Shown piece by piece: positions 29,638-40,269 of a stretch of 64,000 bases of DNA (its first letter is position 1; the number at the start of each line of letters is the position of its first letter). Location: NCBI GenBank assembly GCA_032718475.1, contig JAUCBJ010004630.1, positions 123,770-187,769 of the forward strand, given 5' to 3'. The translations under genes were made by a program, and so were the position numbers. The notes beneath the pieces were generated by a model. It had not been told where the DNA came from. It ran no database searches and saw nothing but the letters and a program-made list of their open reading frames with translations. This DNA comes from Nemertoderma westbladi. Its lineage: Eukaryota > Xenacoelomorpha > Nemertodermatida > Nemertodermatidae.

Positions 29638-32280
29638 ATGATTATTTTCATTTGGTTTATTTGTATTTGCATATATTCGGCGAGATGTTGCATACCTAAA
29701 GGAAAATTTTCCTGCAATGAAACTGGCATTTATACTGTTTGCAAATTTCAAGATGTGCCACTTGAACCGGCATGTAGAACATGGTGGGCCGGGCCGGGCC
29801 GGGCCGGGCCATCAGTCGCTGTCACCAATCTCACGTTTTCAATTACCAATGATTCGGCATATATGACGAAGCTCACATTTCTTACAGATAGTTTTCCTGA
29901 TGCGAATTACATATCATTACATAATTACTATTGGACTGAGCTTCTTGAGGAATCATTTTATAGACTTAATAAACTGGTTGACGTAAATTTCAATTACAAT
30001 AATATTAGTAAGATCCCAAATTCAACCTACCAACTAGATTCATTGAAACACCTCCAACTTCGACATAACAAGTTTAACTCCTTAAATGACATTAATCTAC
30101 AAAAATTCCCAAATATAGAGAAACTCGACCTCAGTTACAATAGATTGGAAAACATCAAGAATATTCCAGTAAAACTGATGAAATTAAAGACATTAAAACT
30201 ACAAGGCAACCCTCTGAATGAAACGGACATTAATACTATCATAAGGTCTACTGATAGATCTAGTAAATTACCTTCACTTGAGTTACTTATTGTAACTGAA
30301 AAACATATAGATGTTTGTGAGTTAAATTTGACATCTCGTGATAAAAGCTCTGATTGCGAATGGGTATTAAGGGAAACACCAGTAAGTAACATTGAGACTT
30401 ATCTATATATCTTAAAGGTTTGTCCCCATGAAGATTCACAAAACGTTTTTAATGATAATTTGAATTCAATGTTAAATTACACTTGTATTAATTCAGAACA
30501 GAAGTGCAAAAAAGACCAAAGCAAATGCACTATTATTAAGTCGTGTTCTAATAATGGAAAGTGGTCGGATCTAAAGATCAACACTTGTTCCTGCCCTCAA
30601 GAACATGGTGGAGGTTATAATTGGCCTAAAACGATTAGTGGTGGTGCTACCAGTAACTGTAAACCAATCAATTATGAATATTTATCACTAAAAGAAATCT
30701 ATAATGGTTCAAATGAAACTGAATTCAGACAAGATAACATCATAATAGCAAGATATAAATTAAATTATGGTGACATAGCCAATAAGGGATTTATTTTAGA
30801 TGGCATTAAGGATTACAAAAATGAAAGTAATTCCCAGAAAGTTAAAGTGATTATCCCTCCTGGGGCATTTCCTGACCCGATTCCATCTAATGCTAGAATT
30901 GGTTTTGTTATGTATGAAAATTCTTCAAATGAGTATAAAACAGGAAACAATTCGAATGATAATATTTCTACTAAGTATACCGGTATCATTAATTCTCATA
31001 TCTTGTCTATAAAAATTAAAAACATTAACATCTCTCTCAGTGCTACAAATCCTTTAGAATTCACTTTGTATCACCAAGAACCAAACGGAAAGTATACCAA
31101 TCCACGATGCGTCCGCTGGAAATCTGATTCATCGACAATGAGTTATAATTGGTCGGAAGAGAGTTGCGCAGTGAACAAATCAACCACAAATTTCACAGTT
31201 TGTGAATGCACTCATTTAACAAACTTTGCAATTCTTATGGATATACACCATTCTATTGCTGAATCACCCAGTGCCTCTGTCCATCACAAACCTCAACAAA
31301 TATTATCCATTATTGGTTCTGTACTATCTATCATAGGGTTGACTGTATTCATTATATTAGTAGCATTTCAAAAGAAACTGCTAGAGGGAACAATATATAA
31401 AATTCATTTGAATATGTGTATTTCATTATTGTTGCTCATGGTTATGCATCTTATAAATGGGAGCATGGTAGCAGTGAGTGTATATTCATGCAAAGTGCTG
31501 GGATTTCTTAACCATTACTTCCTACTAGTGGTTTGGGGTTGGATGTGTGTCGATGCCTTTAACCTGCTCATGAAAATTGTTGTAGATCCATTCTGGACCC
31601 CTTCAAAGTTTATATGGAAGTCAAGTATTGCAGCTTGGGGCATACCGGCAGTTATTTGTATAATTACTGTATCAGTAGATCATAACAACTATGAGCTAGT
31701 TGCTGATACGCTATGTTGGTTGAAACAAACAACAACCTATTGGGCATTAGGAGCTCCTATTGGCTTGGCTATTGTTGCCAATGCTGTTGTTTTCGCTCTG
31801 GTATTGAGAGTTCTTTTTTGTTCTGACAGAAGCAAGTTAAACACGAACAGCAAGAAGAGAGATTTATTAGACAAATTTAAAAAATCTGTATATGTGATGA
31901 TTTTATTAGGGGTCACCTGGATTTTCGGATTTCTTCAAATTGGTCCAGGACATTATGTGGCTGCTTACATATTTATAATTTTAAATAGCACACAAGGTTT
32001 CTTTTTGTTTATATTTCATTGTCTTCTAGACAAAGAAATTAAGAAGGCATGGATATTGTCTTTGAATAAAGAACGTGGCACACAATCTTCTTCAATCTCT
32101 GGTGGACTGACATCCACAACAGGTGTGGTGAACTTCTTCTACAGACGAAAACGTTCTGGTCGCAAAGTTGATTTTAATCAAAAGACCCCAACCCCAGGAT
32201 CAGCTAAACCATGTTCACAAGTATTGGTGGGCAATTGCGATACAAATAGTGATGAAGAAGTTGCGTTGCAGCGATTGTAG
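29638..32280 (+). CDS. Adhesion GPCR with leucine-rich repeats (intronless)
   Basis: 880 codons from the ATG at 29638; the frame opens further upstream (29560), but this Met starts a clear signal peptide (MIIFIWFICICIYS). Numbered from 29560, residues about 138-224 hold three to four leucine-rich repeats. A Cys-rich stretch at about 305-345 could be a hormone-receptor-like domain. A GAIN region ends in a GPS motif with the CECTHLT signature (C548-T554), where self-cleavage is expected between L553 and T554, leaving TNFAILMD as tethered agonist. Seven membrane segments lie at about 580-604, 614-638, 646-675, 688-706, 727-753, 777-794 and 799-823, then a cytoplasmic tail. It should be a cell-surface adhesion or signalling receptor; the ligand is unknown. 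The single exon and transposon surroundings suggest retrogene origin or intron loss. Confidence 0.93.
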   Translation: MIIFIWFICICIYSARCCIPKGKFSCNETGIYTVCKFQDVPLEPACRTWWAGPGRAGPSVAVTNLTFSITNDSAYMTKLTFLTDSFPDANYISLHNYYWTELLEESFYRLNKLVDVNFNYNNISKIPNSTYQLDSLKHLQLRHNKFNSLNDINLQKFPNIEKLDLSYNRLENIKNIPVKLMKLKTLKLQGNPLNETDINTIIRSTDRSSKLPSLELLIVTEKHIDVCELNLTSRDKSSDCEWVLRETPVSNIETYLYILKVCPHEDSQNVFNDNLNSMLNYTCINSEQKCKKDQSKCTIIKSCSNNGKWSDLKINTCSCPQEHGGGYNWPKTISGGATSNCKPINYEYLSLKEIYNGSNETEFRQDNIIIARYKLNYGDIANKGFILDGIKDYKNESNSQKVKVIIPPGAFPDPIPSNARIGFVMYENSSNEYKTGNNSNDNISTKYTGIINSHILSIKIKNINISLSATNPLEFTLYHQEPNGKYTNPRCVRWKSDSSTMSYNWSEESCAVNKSTTNFTVCECTHLTNFAILMDIHHSIAESPSASVHHKPQQILSIIGSVLSIIGLTVFIILVAFQKKLLEGTIYKIHLNMCISLLLLMVMHLINGSMVAVSVYSCKVLGFLNHYFLLVVWGWMCVDAFNLLMKIVVDPFWTPSKFIWKSSIAAWGIPAVICIITVSVDHNNYELVADTLCWLKQTTTYWALGAPIGLAIVANAVVFALVLRVLFCSDRSKLNTNSKKRDLLDKFKKSVYVMILLGVTWIFGFLQIGPGHYVAAYIFIILNSTQGFFLFIFHCLLDKEIKKAWILSLNKERGTQSSSISGGLTSTTGVVNFFYRRKRSGRKVDFNQKTPTPGSAKPCSQVLVGNCDTNSDEEVALQRL
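29783..29808 (+). repeat. (GGGCC)n pentanucleotide repeat inside the receptor coding region
   Basis: About five GGGCC/GCCGG units encode AGPGRAGP between the N-terminal Cys-rich segment and the leucine-rich repeats. It is GC-rich against an AT-rich gene, so it looks like a repeat expansion tolerated in frame, or a cloning or assembly artefact. Confidence 0.85.
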
Positions 32281-33047
32281 ATCATTGAAAGCTGTGCTTT
32301 TGGATTCATTCTCTATAATTGAACTAACACATATTATATGGAATTGATTTCGAAATGAATTGTATTTGATTCTAAGGGTAGGTAGTTAGTTTTGATTCAT
32401 TCAGTTTTGAATTATTCATGGAGTATCATGGAAAGCTTATAATAACTATTTAATATAATTATGAAAGTATGTAATTGAGACAACTACATACAATGACTGA
32501 CATTGATAGTATAATATTGTTAGATAATATTGTTAATAGATATATAGCGATAATATTGTTAAGATGGGGACTTTGTCAATGTTAAAGAATTAAAAAATTG
32601 TACACTAAACCATATCTCATGTTCTTCGTTACAATTATGTATTAATTAATTAAAACATAATATTTTTCATACAGTCTCCATTTCAATACTTTTGTACAGT
32701 TCAATTAACCGACAGTTTATATATAACCAAAGTAAAATACGAATGGAGTATTTTGTAAAATATGGTAGGATACGATGTAGGAAAGAGATCGAGTGTACGG
32801 AACTTGCACGACATAGAGAGGCAAGTACTGTACAAAATCATACTGATCATAGTATGAATCCATGTATTGTATGGAAAAGAGGAAATGTGCAAGATTTGAA
32901 AAAGTTAATCTAATGTATCATATGCTGTTAGCGGATTCAGTCCGCTATGCACTCCTCCAGAAAATGGGAAGGGGAGCCAATTTAGCAATATTGGCTGGAA
33001 AAGCCGAAAGTATGTGATATAGTAGTATGTGATATAGTATGTACGAC
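32281..33047. other. 3' region of the receptor gene and spacer
   Basis: AT-rich with no second gene. No canonical AATAAA was noticed close to the stop; ATTAAA variants at about 32587 and 32647 are candidates. Short ORFs at 32692-32913 on either strand are unsupported. Confidence 0.5.
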
Positions 33048-34960
33048 TACTACTAGGTCGAGCGAACTCGGACAGTGGAAATGAGATCCTTCCAGGCTTC
33101 CCGATTCTCCCAAGTTCAGTATCCCTTTCAAGTTGATCTATATATGTTATGGCCGGTCGTCCACGACTACGCTTTCCATGAGTTGGTTACCAGAAAAGTA
33201 GATCTGATATGACCTCGTCTTTACTTCGCCAGCAGTGCCTACTGAATCTTAATCTGCGTTCACGGAGGGTGGTTGATACAGGTGGTATTGTACCATAAAG
33301 CTTGGCGTTTGTAATGTATTGTCTACAGCTGATGTTTAGGGCTGCCCTTAGTAGTCTTGTGAAGCAACCATCAATTCGTACTTCAAGTGATTTAGTCAGT
33401 GTCCAGGTCTCACCCCCGTATAAAAATACACTTTCCACTGTGGCTCGAAAGAACTTAGTCTTCAGGTGCCTGGAGAGATCTGATTTCCGGATGGTATCCA
33501 TTTTTGATAGAGCTACCCAGGCCTTTGATTTCCTAACTTCTATGTCCTTTTTGCTTCTCTCTATCCATGATCCAAGGTACTGAAATTCATCGACCTTCCT
33601 TAGTTGATTATTATCAATGGTTGTCAAGTTTCCATCAACATTAAAAGTGATGAATTCGGTCTTGGTAGCATTTATATGTAATCCAACCTCCTCAGCAGCC
33701 TTCTCCACTTTATTCAGTAGTCGGTGTCTGTGACTGTAGTTGCCGGATATCTACTAATTCTGCGTTATTGAAGTGTGAATCCCAGATCTTCACCCTTTGA
33801 GGCCGTCCTCATTGCGTAATCCAGCACAATTACAAATAGTAATGGTGCTAATGTGTCACCTTGCAGTACGCCAGCCAGGATTGAGAAAAACTCAGTTTCA
33901 CCATCTGGTGAGAGTACCTGTGCTTCTGTGTCACAATATAACAATCCAATGCCATCAATGATTACTTCTGGTATTCCATAAGCTCTTAGGATTTCAAGCA
34001 TTTTACCTCTATGGATGGAGTCGAATGCCTTCTTGAAGTCCACAAAAGTCATGACTGCAGGGAGATTCTTTGACTTAATTCCTCCAATCAGTCTCTGTAG
34101 TGCAAGTATCTGAGCTATTGTTGATCTACTTGGTCGAAATCAATTTTGGTTCTTACAAAGTAGTTTCTCTATATGAGGCCTAATCCTATATAGAATCATT
34201 TTATTGTATATATTGGCAGCTACCACAAGCAGACAGATCCCACGATAGTTTGTTGGTATACTGAGTTCTCCTTTCTTAGGGAGAGGCTTTCGTTGACCTT
34301 TAGTCCAAATTGGTGGAGGCTTTTCCCCTTTTAACATCCGGTTGCAAACATTCAATAATTGTCTGTTTAGCACTCCTGTTTTCCATACCTCCACTGGAAT
34401 TTCATCTAATCCACTCGTTTTATTATTGGACATGCTTTTAATGCTTCTTTGGAGTTCTGCAGGTGTGAAGTCCCCTGTCTCTATAGGTAGTGTCTTGTCA
34501 TATATTTTCCTTGTAGGGCTGACCTCGATGTTTGGTGGCTGCCCAAGCAAATTGCTGAAGTGATTTTTCCACTCCCCACACGTTCTTCGGGACTATCGGC
34601 TTTGAGGTGCCACTTTGCACAACTTTTCCGACCAGATACCTCATTCACAGTTTGTCAGGTAAGTCTTGATTGTTGCTGTATGTGAGCAGTTGTAATTGCT
34701 TCAAATTTATCCTGTATGTACTTTTCCTGGCTGATATTGTAAGACAATTTAAGATCATCCTTAGCTTTCCAAACCTTGTTAATGTTTTCGGTTGTTGGTT
34801 GTTCGGTTTTTACTTTGTAGGCTATCTTAAGATCTTCTCTCTTACAAGTAACTTCAGAGTTTTGCCATGTCACATACTGTTTTCGTTTGGGTTTCTGGTT
34901 TTTTCTGGTTTTTTCATAAATAAGAAGGTTCAGTTTGACTTGCAATGTATTGATAACTAC
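33048..34960 (-). mobile_element. LINE-2B: degraded RTE-like LINE copy, minus strand
   Basis: Homologous to LINE-2A and extending further 5' into the linker before the polymerase (34655-34945). The 3' end has a (CTA)n-type tail at about 33048-33057. Damage is extensive: a deletion of about 60 bp at about 33718, a nonsense codon at about 34137-34139, and frameshifts near 34560. Confidence 0.88.
33187..34945 (-). pseudogene. Broken reverse transcriptase of LINE-2B
   Basis: Four frame pieces (34945-34655, 34550-34140, 34052-33765, 33708-33187). The deletion near 33718 removes the FADD catalytic segment still present in LINE-2A, and the GF after QN in fingers motif QNGFR has become a stop (QN-stop-F). 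It cannot encode an active enzyme. Confidence 0.88.
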
Positions 34961-35366
34961 AAGATAACTACTCTATCTCACCAATAGAAGTTACTGCACG
35001 TACGGTGCGAATAACGTAACACCAATAATACACAACAATAATAAATAGGAGAGAAGGTGAATAAACTAGAGAGGCGACATTTAATGTAAAAATGCACCTA
35101 AGAATAAACTCTATATCAAAACCACCAGATTAATTACGCCGCAATATTGGCAATAATCGTCAAACATCTGACCTGTCACATATTAACACCTCCACCTTAT
35201 ACACCCAAAATGTCAGTTACCTCTCTCAGCTGTGAGTACTGTTGCCAAACCCAAAACCAATAATAACCCCTTTTGCCACACAAACCGGATACATTGTTCT
35301 TTCTGTATTGTAATCCCTACAGTAGTTATTGCTCCATTGTTAGCTCTTATCAATATGCAGTAGTAG
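34961..35366. other. Spacer left of the foldback element
   Basis: No gene seen. Ends with a GTAGTAGTA tract whose final TA is the proposed target dinucleotide of the foldback element. Confidence 0.5.
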
Positions 35367-35368
35367 TA

Positions 35369-35648
35369 GGGTCTTGGCCGGCTCGGCGACAGTTAGACCC
35401 AACTGACACCCATTGGGTGTCATATGACACCCAATTATCACCCATAGGGTGTCATTGGGTGTCATTGGCGCCAGGCTGTCTGGGTGACACCTCCTAATTA
35501 GGCTAATTAGATCCTAATTGACAGGTGTCATCAATTAATTAGTACAATTAAACCCTAACAGGTGTCATATGACTCCTAATTAGGGTTTAATTGATTATCC
35601 TAATTAATCAGACTGATTAGCGCCCTGACACACAATGGGTCATCAGTG
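35369..35648. repeat. Outer part of the left foldback arm
   Basis: Rich in TGACACC/GGTGTCA motifs in both orientations (35405-35490) and TTAGGGTTTAATT-like stretches. The inverted counterpart is 61966-62244. It is cut at 35648/39418 by LINE-1B; the right arm shows the uninterrupted sequence (61950-61975). Confidence 0.85.
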
Positions 35649-38600
35649 ATCAGTTTCAGGTCAGGTCAGGTATTCTAGGTCATTGATCAAGAAAACTTGC
35701 CACCTCCATGCAGCATAAAGGAGGTGCCACCTGTAGCTGCATAGACCCCTTTTACTAGGGCAAATCTGGTCCTGTAACTAGGACCCCCTTCGTTCATAAG
35801 GACGCCCTTGGTCCTGGATTAAGGACCCATATACTTGGCTGCAGGGGTATATGGCCTGACCAGGCAGATGGTGATCTACCAATGGCTGGTCAGGAGTAGA
35901 GTGTTCTCATGTCCACTCTGAGAGCACTTCACTGCGACCTGCACCTGGCAGCAAGGGTACAGGGCATGACCCAGCAGATGAGCTGCAACAGCCAATGGTG
36001 GGTCATGTGCGCCAGAGTAGATATGGGTGATGGGCCTCATATCTGACTCCATTGCGACACCCACCCTGTGGAATGGCAAACCAGGGTGTGGTTTTTGCCC
36101 CGAGAGCTGACTCGGCAAAAAAGCACCCCCCAACCCCCACTATGGATTACATAAGCAATGCGGAGGTCCGGCCACTAGAGGCCAGTGGAATTACCGGACA
36201 CAATCGGCCTCACAGGCGTCAGTTAACTCCTGACCGGCTGCCTGTCTCACCCCCTACTGGGGAGAGAGCAGCCAACAATTCTTTGAGTCCCTTTCCTGAT
36301 GACCTTTCTGGCCCAAACCCTGGGTCACCAGGAAGGCCAGATTGTGATGGGGAGAGGGATTCTGGAGTTGGAGGCTACTCTCATGTTCCACCCCGACCAA
36401 CAAAGCCATTGGTGAATCTGAGGCAAGTCACAAGACTAGCCTCAGTAAACACCCTAACACTCAGGTCCCCAATGCGACAAGGTGAGCTGACTGCCTTGGC
36501 AGATAAGCTTTCTCTTAGCGCAGTGGGTGTTCAAGAGCACCGAATGCAGACTGGACAGACTGATGAGGTTCTGATTAAGGACATGGGGGGCGGTTGGCGA
36601 CTCGCCCTCGCGTCAGCAGATGATAGTGGCAATGGTGGAATTGGTCTATTGATGAATCCAACTGCACATGCAGCATTGGACAAAATAGACCAAATCTCTA
36701 ACCGCATCATCCGTTGCCACTTCTCATGTTCTGGAAGACTGGCTAAGAAGTTTCCTAAGGTGGTTCTGATTGTGTGCTACTCGCCAACTAGTGTTGCGCC
36801 TGTAGAGGAGGTGGAAAATTTCTACCACAATCTACAAGCAGCTACTGATGGAGTGGATCAGCATGCATTCTTAACATTCCTGGGAGACTTTAATGCAAGT
36901 CTGCATCAATCACCTACATCGCCCTGGGTCTATAGCAATAGTGTTAACCGAAATTCTGTCCATCTTCAGGATTTTATCTCTGGAAATGGATTGTTTTCGG
37001 CTGGAACCCAGTTCAAGAAGCGAACTGGAAAGCTATGGACTCATAGTGGACCCAGTGGTCACAAGTCCCAGATAGACCATATTCTGTTTCGTAGGAAATA
37101 CAGGAGCTCTATACAAGACTGTAATGCATTTACACTTCGACCCTTCTCCAGTGATCATCGCCTTATTGTGGCCAAGGTAAGACTTAGTCTGCGTGCTAGC
37201 AGAACAACGAAATCTGCCTTGCCGCGGCATGACTGGTCCTCTCTGTTGCAACAGCCAAGTGTGAGATCCAGCTTCACACTACAGCTGAGCAACAGGTATG
37301 AGGCTCTTGCCTCTGAGGCGGCAGATCACTGTGAGGGCTATACTGCCTTTACAGAAGCAGTTAAGTTAGCAGCTGCAGAAACAGTTCCTGTATACCCTCG
37401 AAACAGGAAAAGGGCTCCCTGGACTGACAACAAAATTCAAAAGTGCCGAAATGACCTTCATAAGGCGCAGAAAGAGTCCCGACTCAAACAGACTACAGCG
37501 GCCAAGAATGCAGTTAAGGCTGCATCTAGGTCCCTGAACAGGCAGTACTCTGTTAATCTACAGGAGCTAATAAACCAACAGGTTGATGCCATCAATGATG
37601 CTGACGACAGCAGGCAATCATCCCAGGCATGGAAATCGATCAATCTGCTTACTGGGCGGAAAAGCCAACCAACCACCAAGGTTAAGGCTGAATCACCAGC
37701 CGATCGCCTCAATGGTTGGAAAGCCCACTTTGAAAAGCTCCTCAATAATGACAGGGTATTGCCTGATAACTTTATAGAAGTAAAGGTGTCTGAGTCTGTA
37801 CTCCCAGATATTCCCATTGGCGATATCTCCTTTGCAGAAGTGAAGGCTGCTGCAAAGAGCATTAAGACCAATCGTGCCAGTGGAGTAGATGGTGTTCCTC
37901 CTGAGGTCTTTAAAATACCTGAGTGCTTAAAGCTCATCTATCCCATCATAGTAGACATGTACCGTACAACAAGAGTCCCACAAGAAATGAAAACAAATAA
38001 GTTGGTGCCAGTTCCCAAGAAGGGCAACCTAACACTCTATGGTTCTTTTCGGGGAATCTCATTGATCTCGATTGCTGCAAAGCTATACAATAGGATTCTA
38101 TTAAATCGCATCAGGGATCCCATTGAGAGACTGCTCCGTGGAAATCAGAATGGGTTCCGTAAAGGTCGTGGGACCATGGAGCCCATTTTGGCACTTAGAA
38201 GGATAATTGAAGAATTATCAAAAAAGAAAGACAGGCATCTGGCTGTTATCTTTGTTGACTTCTTCAAGGCCTTTGATTCAGTCTCTCGCTCACGTATGTT
38301 CAGCATACTTTCATTATATGGGATTCCTGATGAAATTATTGCAGCAATCAGATCAGTATACGATGGTTCGACAACATTTGTGTCTACTGTTGACGGTGAC
38401 ACAGAACCATTTGAAGTGTTATGGGGCGTCCTCCAAGGAGACACACTTGCACCATTCTTGTTCATTATTGTGGTTGACTATGTTCTACGCATGTCCTTAG
38501 ATCATCATAATGATGATGGGGTGATGATAACTCCACCTACTGGCTCCAGAAGTCGAGGAAATCCTGCCAAGTATCTAACTGATCTAGACTTTGCTGATGA

Positions 38601-39417
38601 CTTAGGAGTACTCTCAGAATTATTAGAGGGAGCCCAACGGCTCCTCAGCTCATTAGAACATGCTGCTTCTAGTGTTGGTCTTTTTATTAACTCCAGAAAG
38701 ACAAAAATTCTGACAGTTAACTTTGAAAGTCCTCAGCAAGTCTCTGATCGGATGAGCATAAGCTCAAAGGATGGTATGCTTGAGCATGTGGACGACTTCT
38801 GTTACCTGGGATCATGGATCCGGAAGTCAGGTGAGGACCTTCGAATACGTAAGGGAAAGGCATGGGCAGCCTTGAATAGGCTTTCCAGGATTTGGAAGTC
38901 ACCGAGAATTAATCGGAAACTTAAGGTCCGATTATTTAGAGCAGCAGTAGTTCCAGTACTCCTCTACGGGAGTCCATGCTGGGCTCTAACTGCTGAGGAC
39001 ACCAAATATCTGGATGGCACATTCACAAGTATGCTACGCCGGGTTCATTGTGTCAAGTACAATGCACACATCTCCAACCAGACACTATATAACATTGGAG
39101 GTGTCTCATTGGTTCCCCCAAGCTTGACACTAGAACAAAATCGCCTCCGCTTTGCAGGACATTGCTTTCGCCGTGAGGACCAGCCAGTGCATAATCTTGT
39201 ACTTTGGCAGCCTCATGGAGTGAATAAGCATGGTGGACAGCCCATGACTTTCTTGAGACGCATCTTAATGGACACTGGCCTAAAAGATGCGGATGATCTA
39301 GCAAATGTCATGGGTGATAGGGAATTGTGGCGGTGCAATTTTGTTGACAAGCCGGCACAGCATTCTTAAAAATGCAGCTGCAATGCAGCATGCCGATCCT
39401 AGTAGTAGTAGTAGTAG
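35649..39417 (+). mobile_element. LINE-1B: full-length RTE-like LINE with intact ORF
   Basis: The boundaries are exact because the inverted right arm of the foldback element (about 61966) shows the same site without the insert. No clear target duplication is visible. The 5' end begins ATCAGTTTCAGGTCAGG and the 3' end is a (TAG)n tail after a 40-bp UTR. It is nearly identical to LINE-1A over its length. Confidence 0.95.
36073..39369 (+). CDS. Intact endonuclease-reverse transcriptase of LINE-1B
   Basis: 1098 codons from the ATG at 36073; an alternative ATG at 36142 (MDYISN) is conserved in all copies and would give 1075 codons. Residues about 105-370 form an apurinic/apyrimidinic-type endonuclease (QEHR, GDFNA with D272, SQIDHI, SDH with D361 and H362) that nicks target DNA. 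Residues about 600-860 form the reverse transcriptase (RGISLIS, QNGFRKGR, DFFKAFDS, LQGDTLAP, FADD with D842-D843). A C-terminal region with LGSWIRKSGED and SPCWALT follows. No stops or frameshifts were seen. This copy is the best candidate source for the LINE-1 copies in the window. Confidence 0.95.
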   Translation: MANQGVVFAPRADSAKKHPPTPTMDYISNAEVRPLEASGITGHNRPHRRQLTPDRLPVSPPTGERAANNSLSPFPDDLSGPNPGSPGRPDCDGERDSGVGGYSHVPPRPTKPLVNLRQVTRLASVNTLTLRSPMRQGELTALADKLSLSAVGVQEHRMQTGQTDEVLIKDMGGGWRLALASADDSGNGGIGLLMNPTAHAALDKIDQISNRIIRCHFSCSGRLAKKFPKVVLIVCYSPTSVAPVEEVENFYHNLQAATDGVDQHAFLTFLGDFNASLHQSPTSPWVYSNSVNRNSVHLQDFISGNGLFSAGTQFKKRTGKLWTHSGPSGHKSQIDHILFRRKYRSSIQDCNAFTLRPFSSDHRLIVAKVRLSLRASRTTKSALPRHDWSSLLQQPSVRSSFTLQLSNRYEALASEAADHCEGYTAFTEAVKLAAAETVPVYPRNRKRAPWTDNKIQKCRNDLHKAQKESRLKQTTAAKNAVKAASRSLNRQYSVNLQELINQQVDAINDADDSRQSSQAWKSINLLTGRKSQPTTKVKAESPADRLNGWKAHFEKLLNNDRVLPDNFIEVKVSESVLPDIPIGDISFAEVKAAAKSIKTNRASGVDGVPPEVFKIPECLKLIYPIIVDMYRTTRVPQEMKTNKLVPVPKKGNLTLYGSFRGISLISIAAKLYNRILLNRIRDPIERLLRGNQNGFRKGRGTMEPILALRRIIEELSKKKDRHLAVIFVDFFKAFDSVSRSRMFSILSLYGIPDEIIAAIRSVYDGSTTFVSTVDGDTEPFEVLWGVLQGDTLAPFLFIIVVDYVLRMSLDHHNDDGVMITPPTGSRSRGNPAKYLTDLDFADDLGVLSELLEGAQRLLSSLEHAASSVGLFINSRKTKILTVNFESPQQVSDRMSISSKDGMLEHVDDFCYLGSWIRKSGEDLRIRKGKAWAALNRLSRIWKSPRINRKLKVRLFRAAVVPVLLYGSPCWALTAEDTKYLDGTFTSMLRRVHCVKYNAHISNQTLYNIGGVSLVPPSLTLEQNRLRFAGHCFRREDQPVHNLVLWQPHGVNKHGGQPMTFLRRILMDTGLKDADDLANVMGDRELWRCNFVDKPAQHS

Positions 39418-40269
39418 TTGTCTAACTGTACACCTAGAGGCCCAAGAGGGTGTCATAAGTGACACCGCAGCTCTTTTATTTATTTTACTTTAATTATTCA
39501 TATTTAATTCTAAATTAATTAATTGTATTACTTTTACTTTATACATTGATTTCTTAGCCATACTTAGCCATAGGGTATACAGCTCCCCCACTGGCAACTA
39601 ATTAGTCTTATCTATATCCAGACAGCTTTATCGTTGACCTTTGACCCCCCAATTAGCTTTAACCAAGCAACAGCTTATTAATAATAGTTGTATCCAAGCG
39701 CCCCCCCCCCCCCCCCCCTCTCGTGACAGCTCTGATTACTAATTACTCTTACCTATATCCAGTCGTCTGCAGTTCCCCTGTCTACCGCTAGAGGGCGTAT
39801 TATTTGAAAATTAACATCTTCTCTAGCTTTGTTATTTACAATCCGCAAAACTATGAAGTTATATTGCTTAAGAGTTCTAAGGGGCGAGCCATGAGGCAAG
39901 ATGTTTGAGGCTTATTTAGATATATTATTACTTATTTTGACCCCCCAATCGGCATCTACTACGGCATAGGCTATATCTTTTGCAGAGTCACAGAGTAGTC
40001 TGAAGTTCCCCAGTCTGCCGCTAGAGGGCGAAATGTCACAAAGTGAAAACCATACGGTAGCCATGAATTGGTTAGTAGGCAATAATACTACATTTTGCAA
40101 CGTTAGGCCTATTGCTGACCGAACGAAAACTGCCCTGGTTCATGCAGGGATCGAACCCATGACATACGGGAGATTTGAATTCAATGCAACCACTACACCA
40201 AAGTGGAACAGTAACCGTCGAATTTGTTCGTTGACGTTCGAATTTGAAAGACTCTCATTTAAGACCTGA
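39418..40269. repeat. Inner part of the left foldback arm
   Basis: Inverted match to 61122-61965. It holds a poly-C run of 18 at 39701-39718 (interrupted by G in the right arm), two CCGCTAGAGGGCG-type motifs (39787 and 40018) and a tRNA-like segment. ORFs here are not conserved as protein. Confidence 0.85.
40136..40207 (-). ncRNA. tRNA-like sequence (SINE-type head) in the left arm
   Basis: On the minus strand it has an A-box-like TGGTGTAGTGG (40200-40190) and a B-box-like GGTTCGATCC (40157-40148), about 30 bases apart, as in tRNA genes. The acceptor and T-stem do not pair well, so it is a tRNA-derived sequence with a possible polymerase III promoter rather than a working tRNA. Its twin is at 61183-61253. 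Confidence 0.55.

Noticed and set aside
32692-32913. Possible small gene downstream of the receptor
   Set aside because: No start context, domain or homologous copy; chance ORF length in AT-rich DNA.
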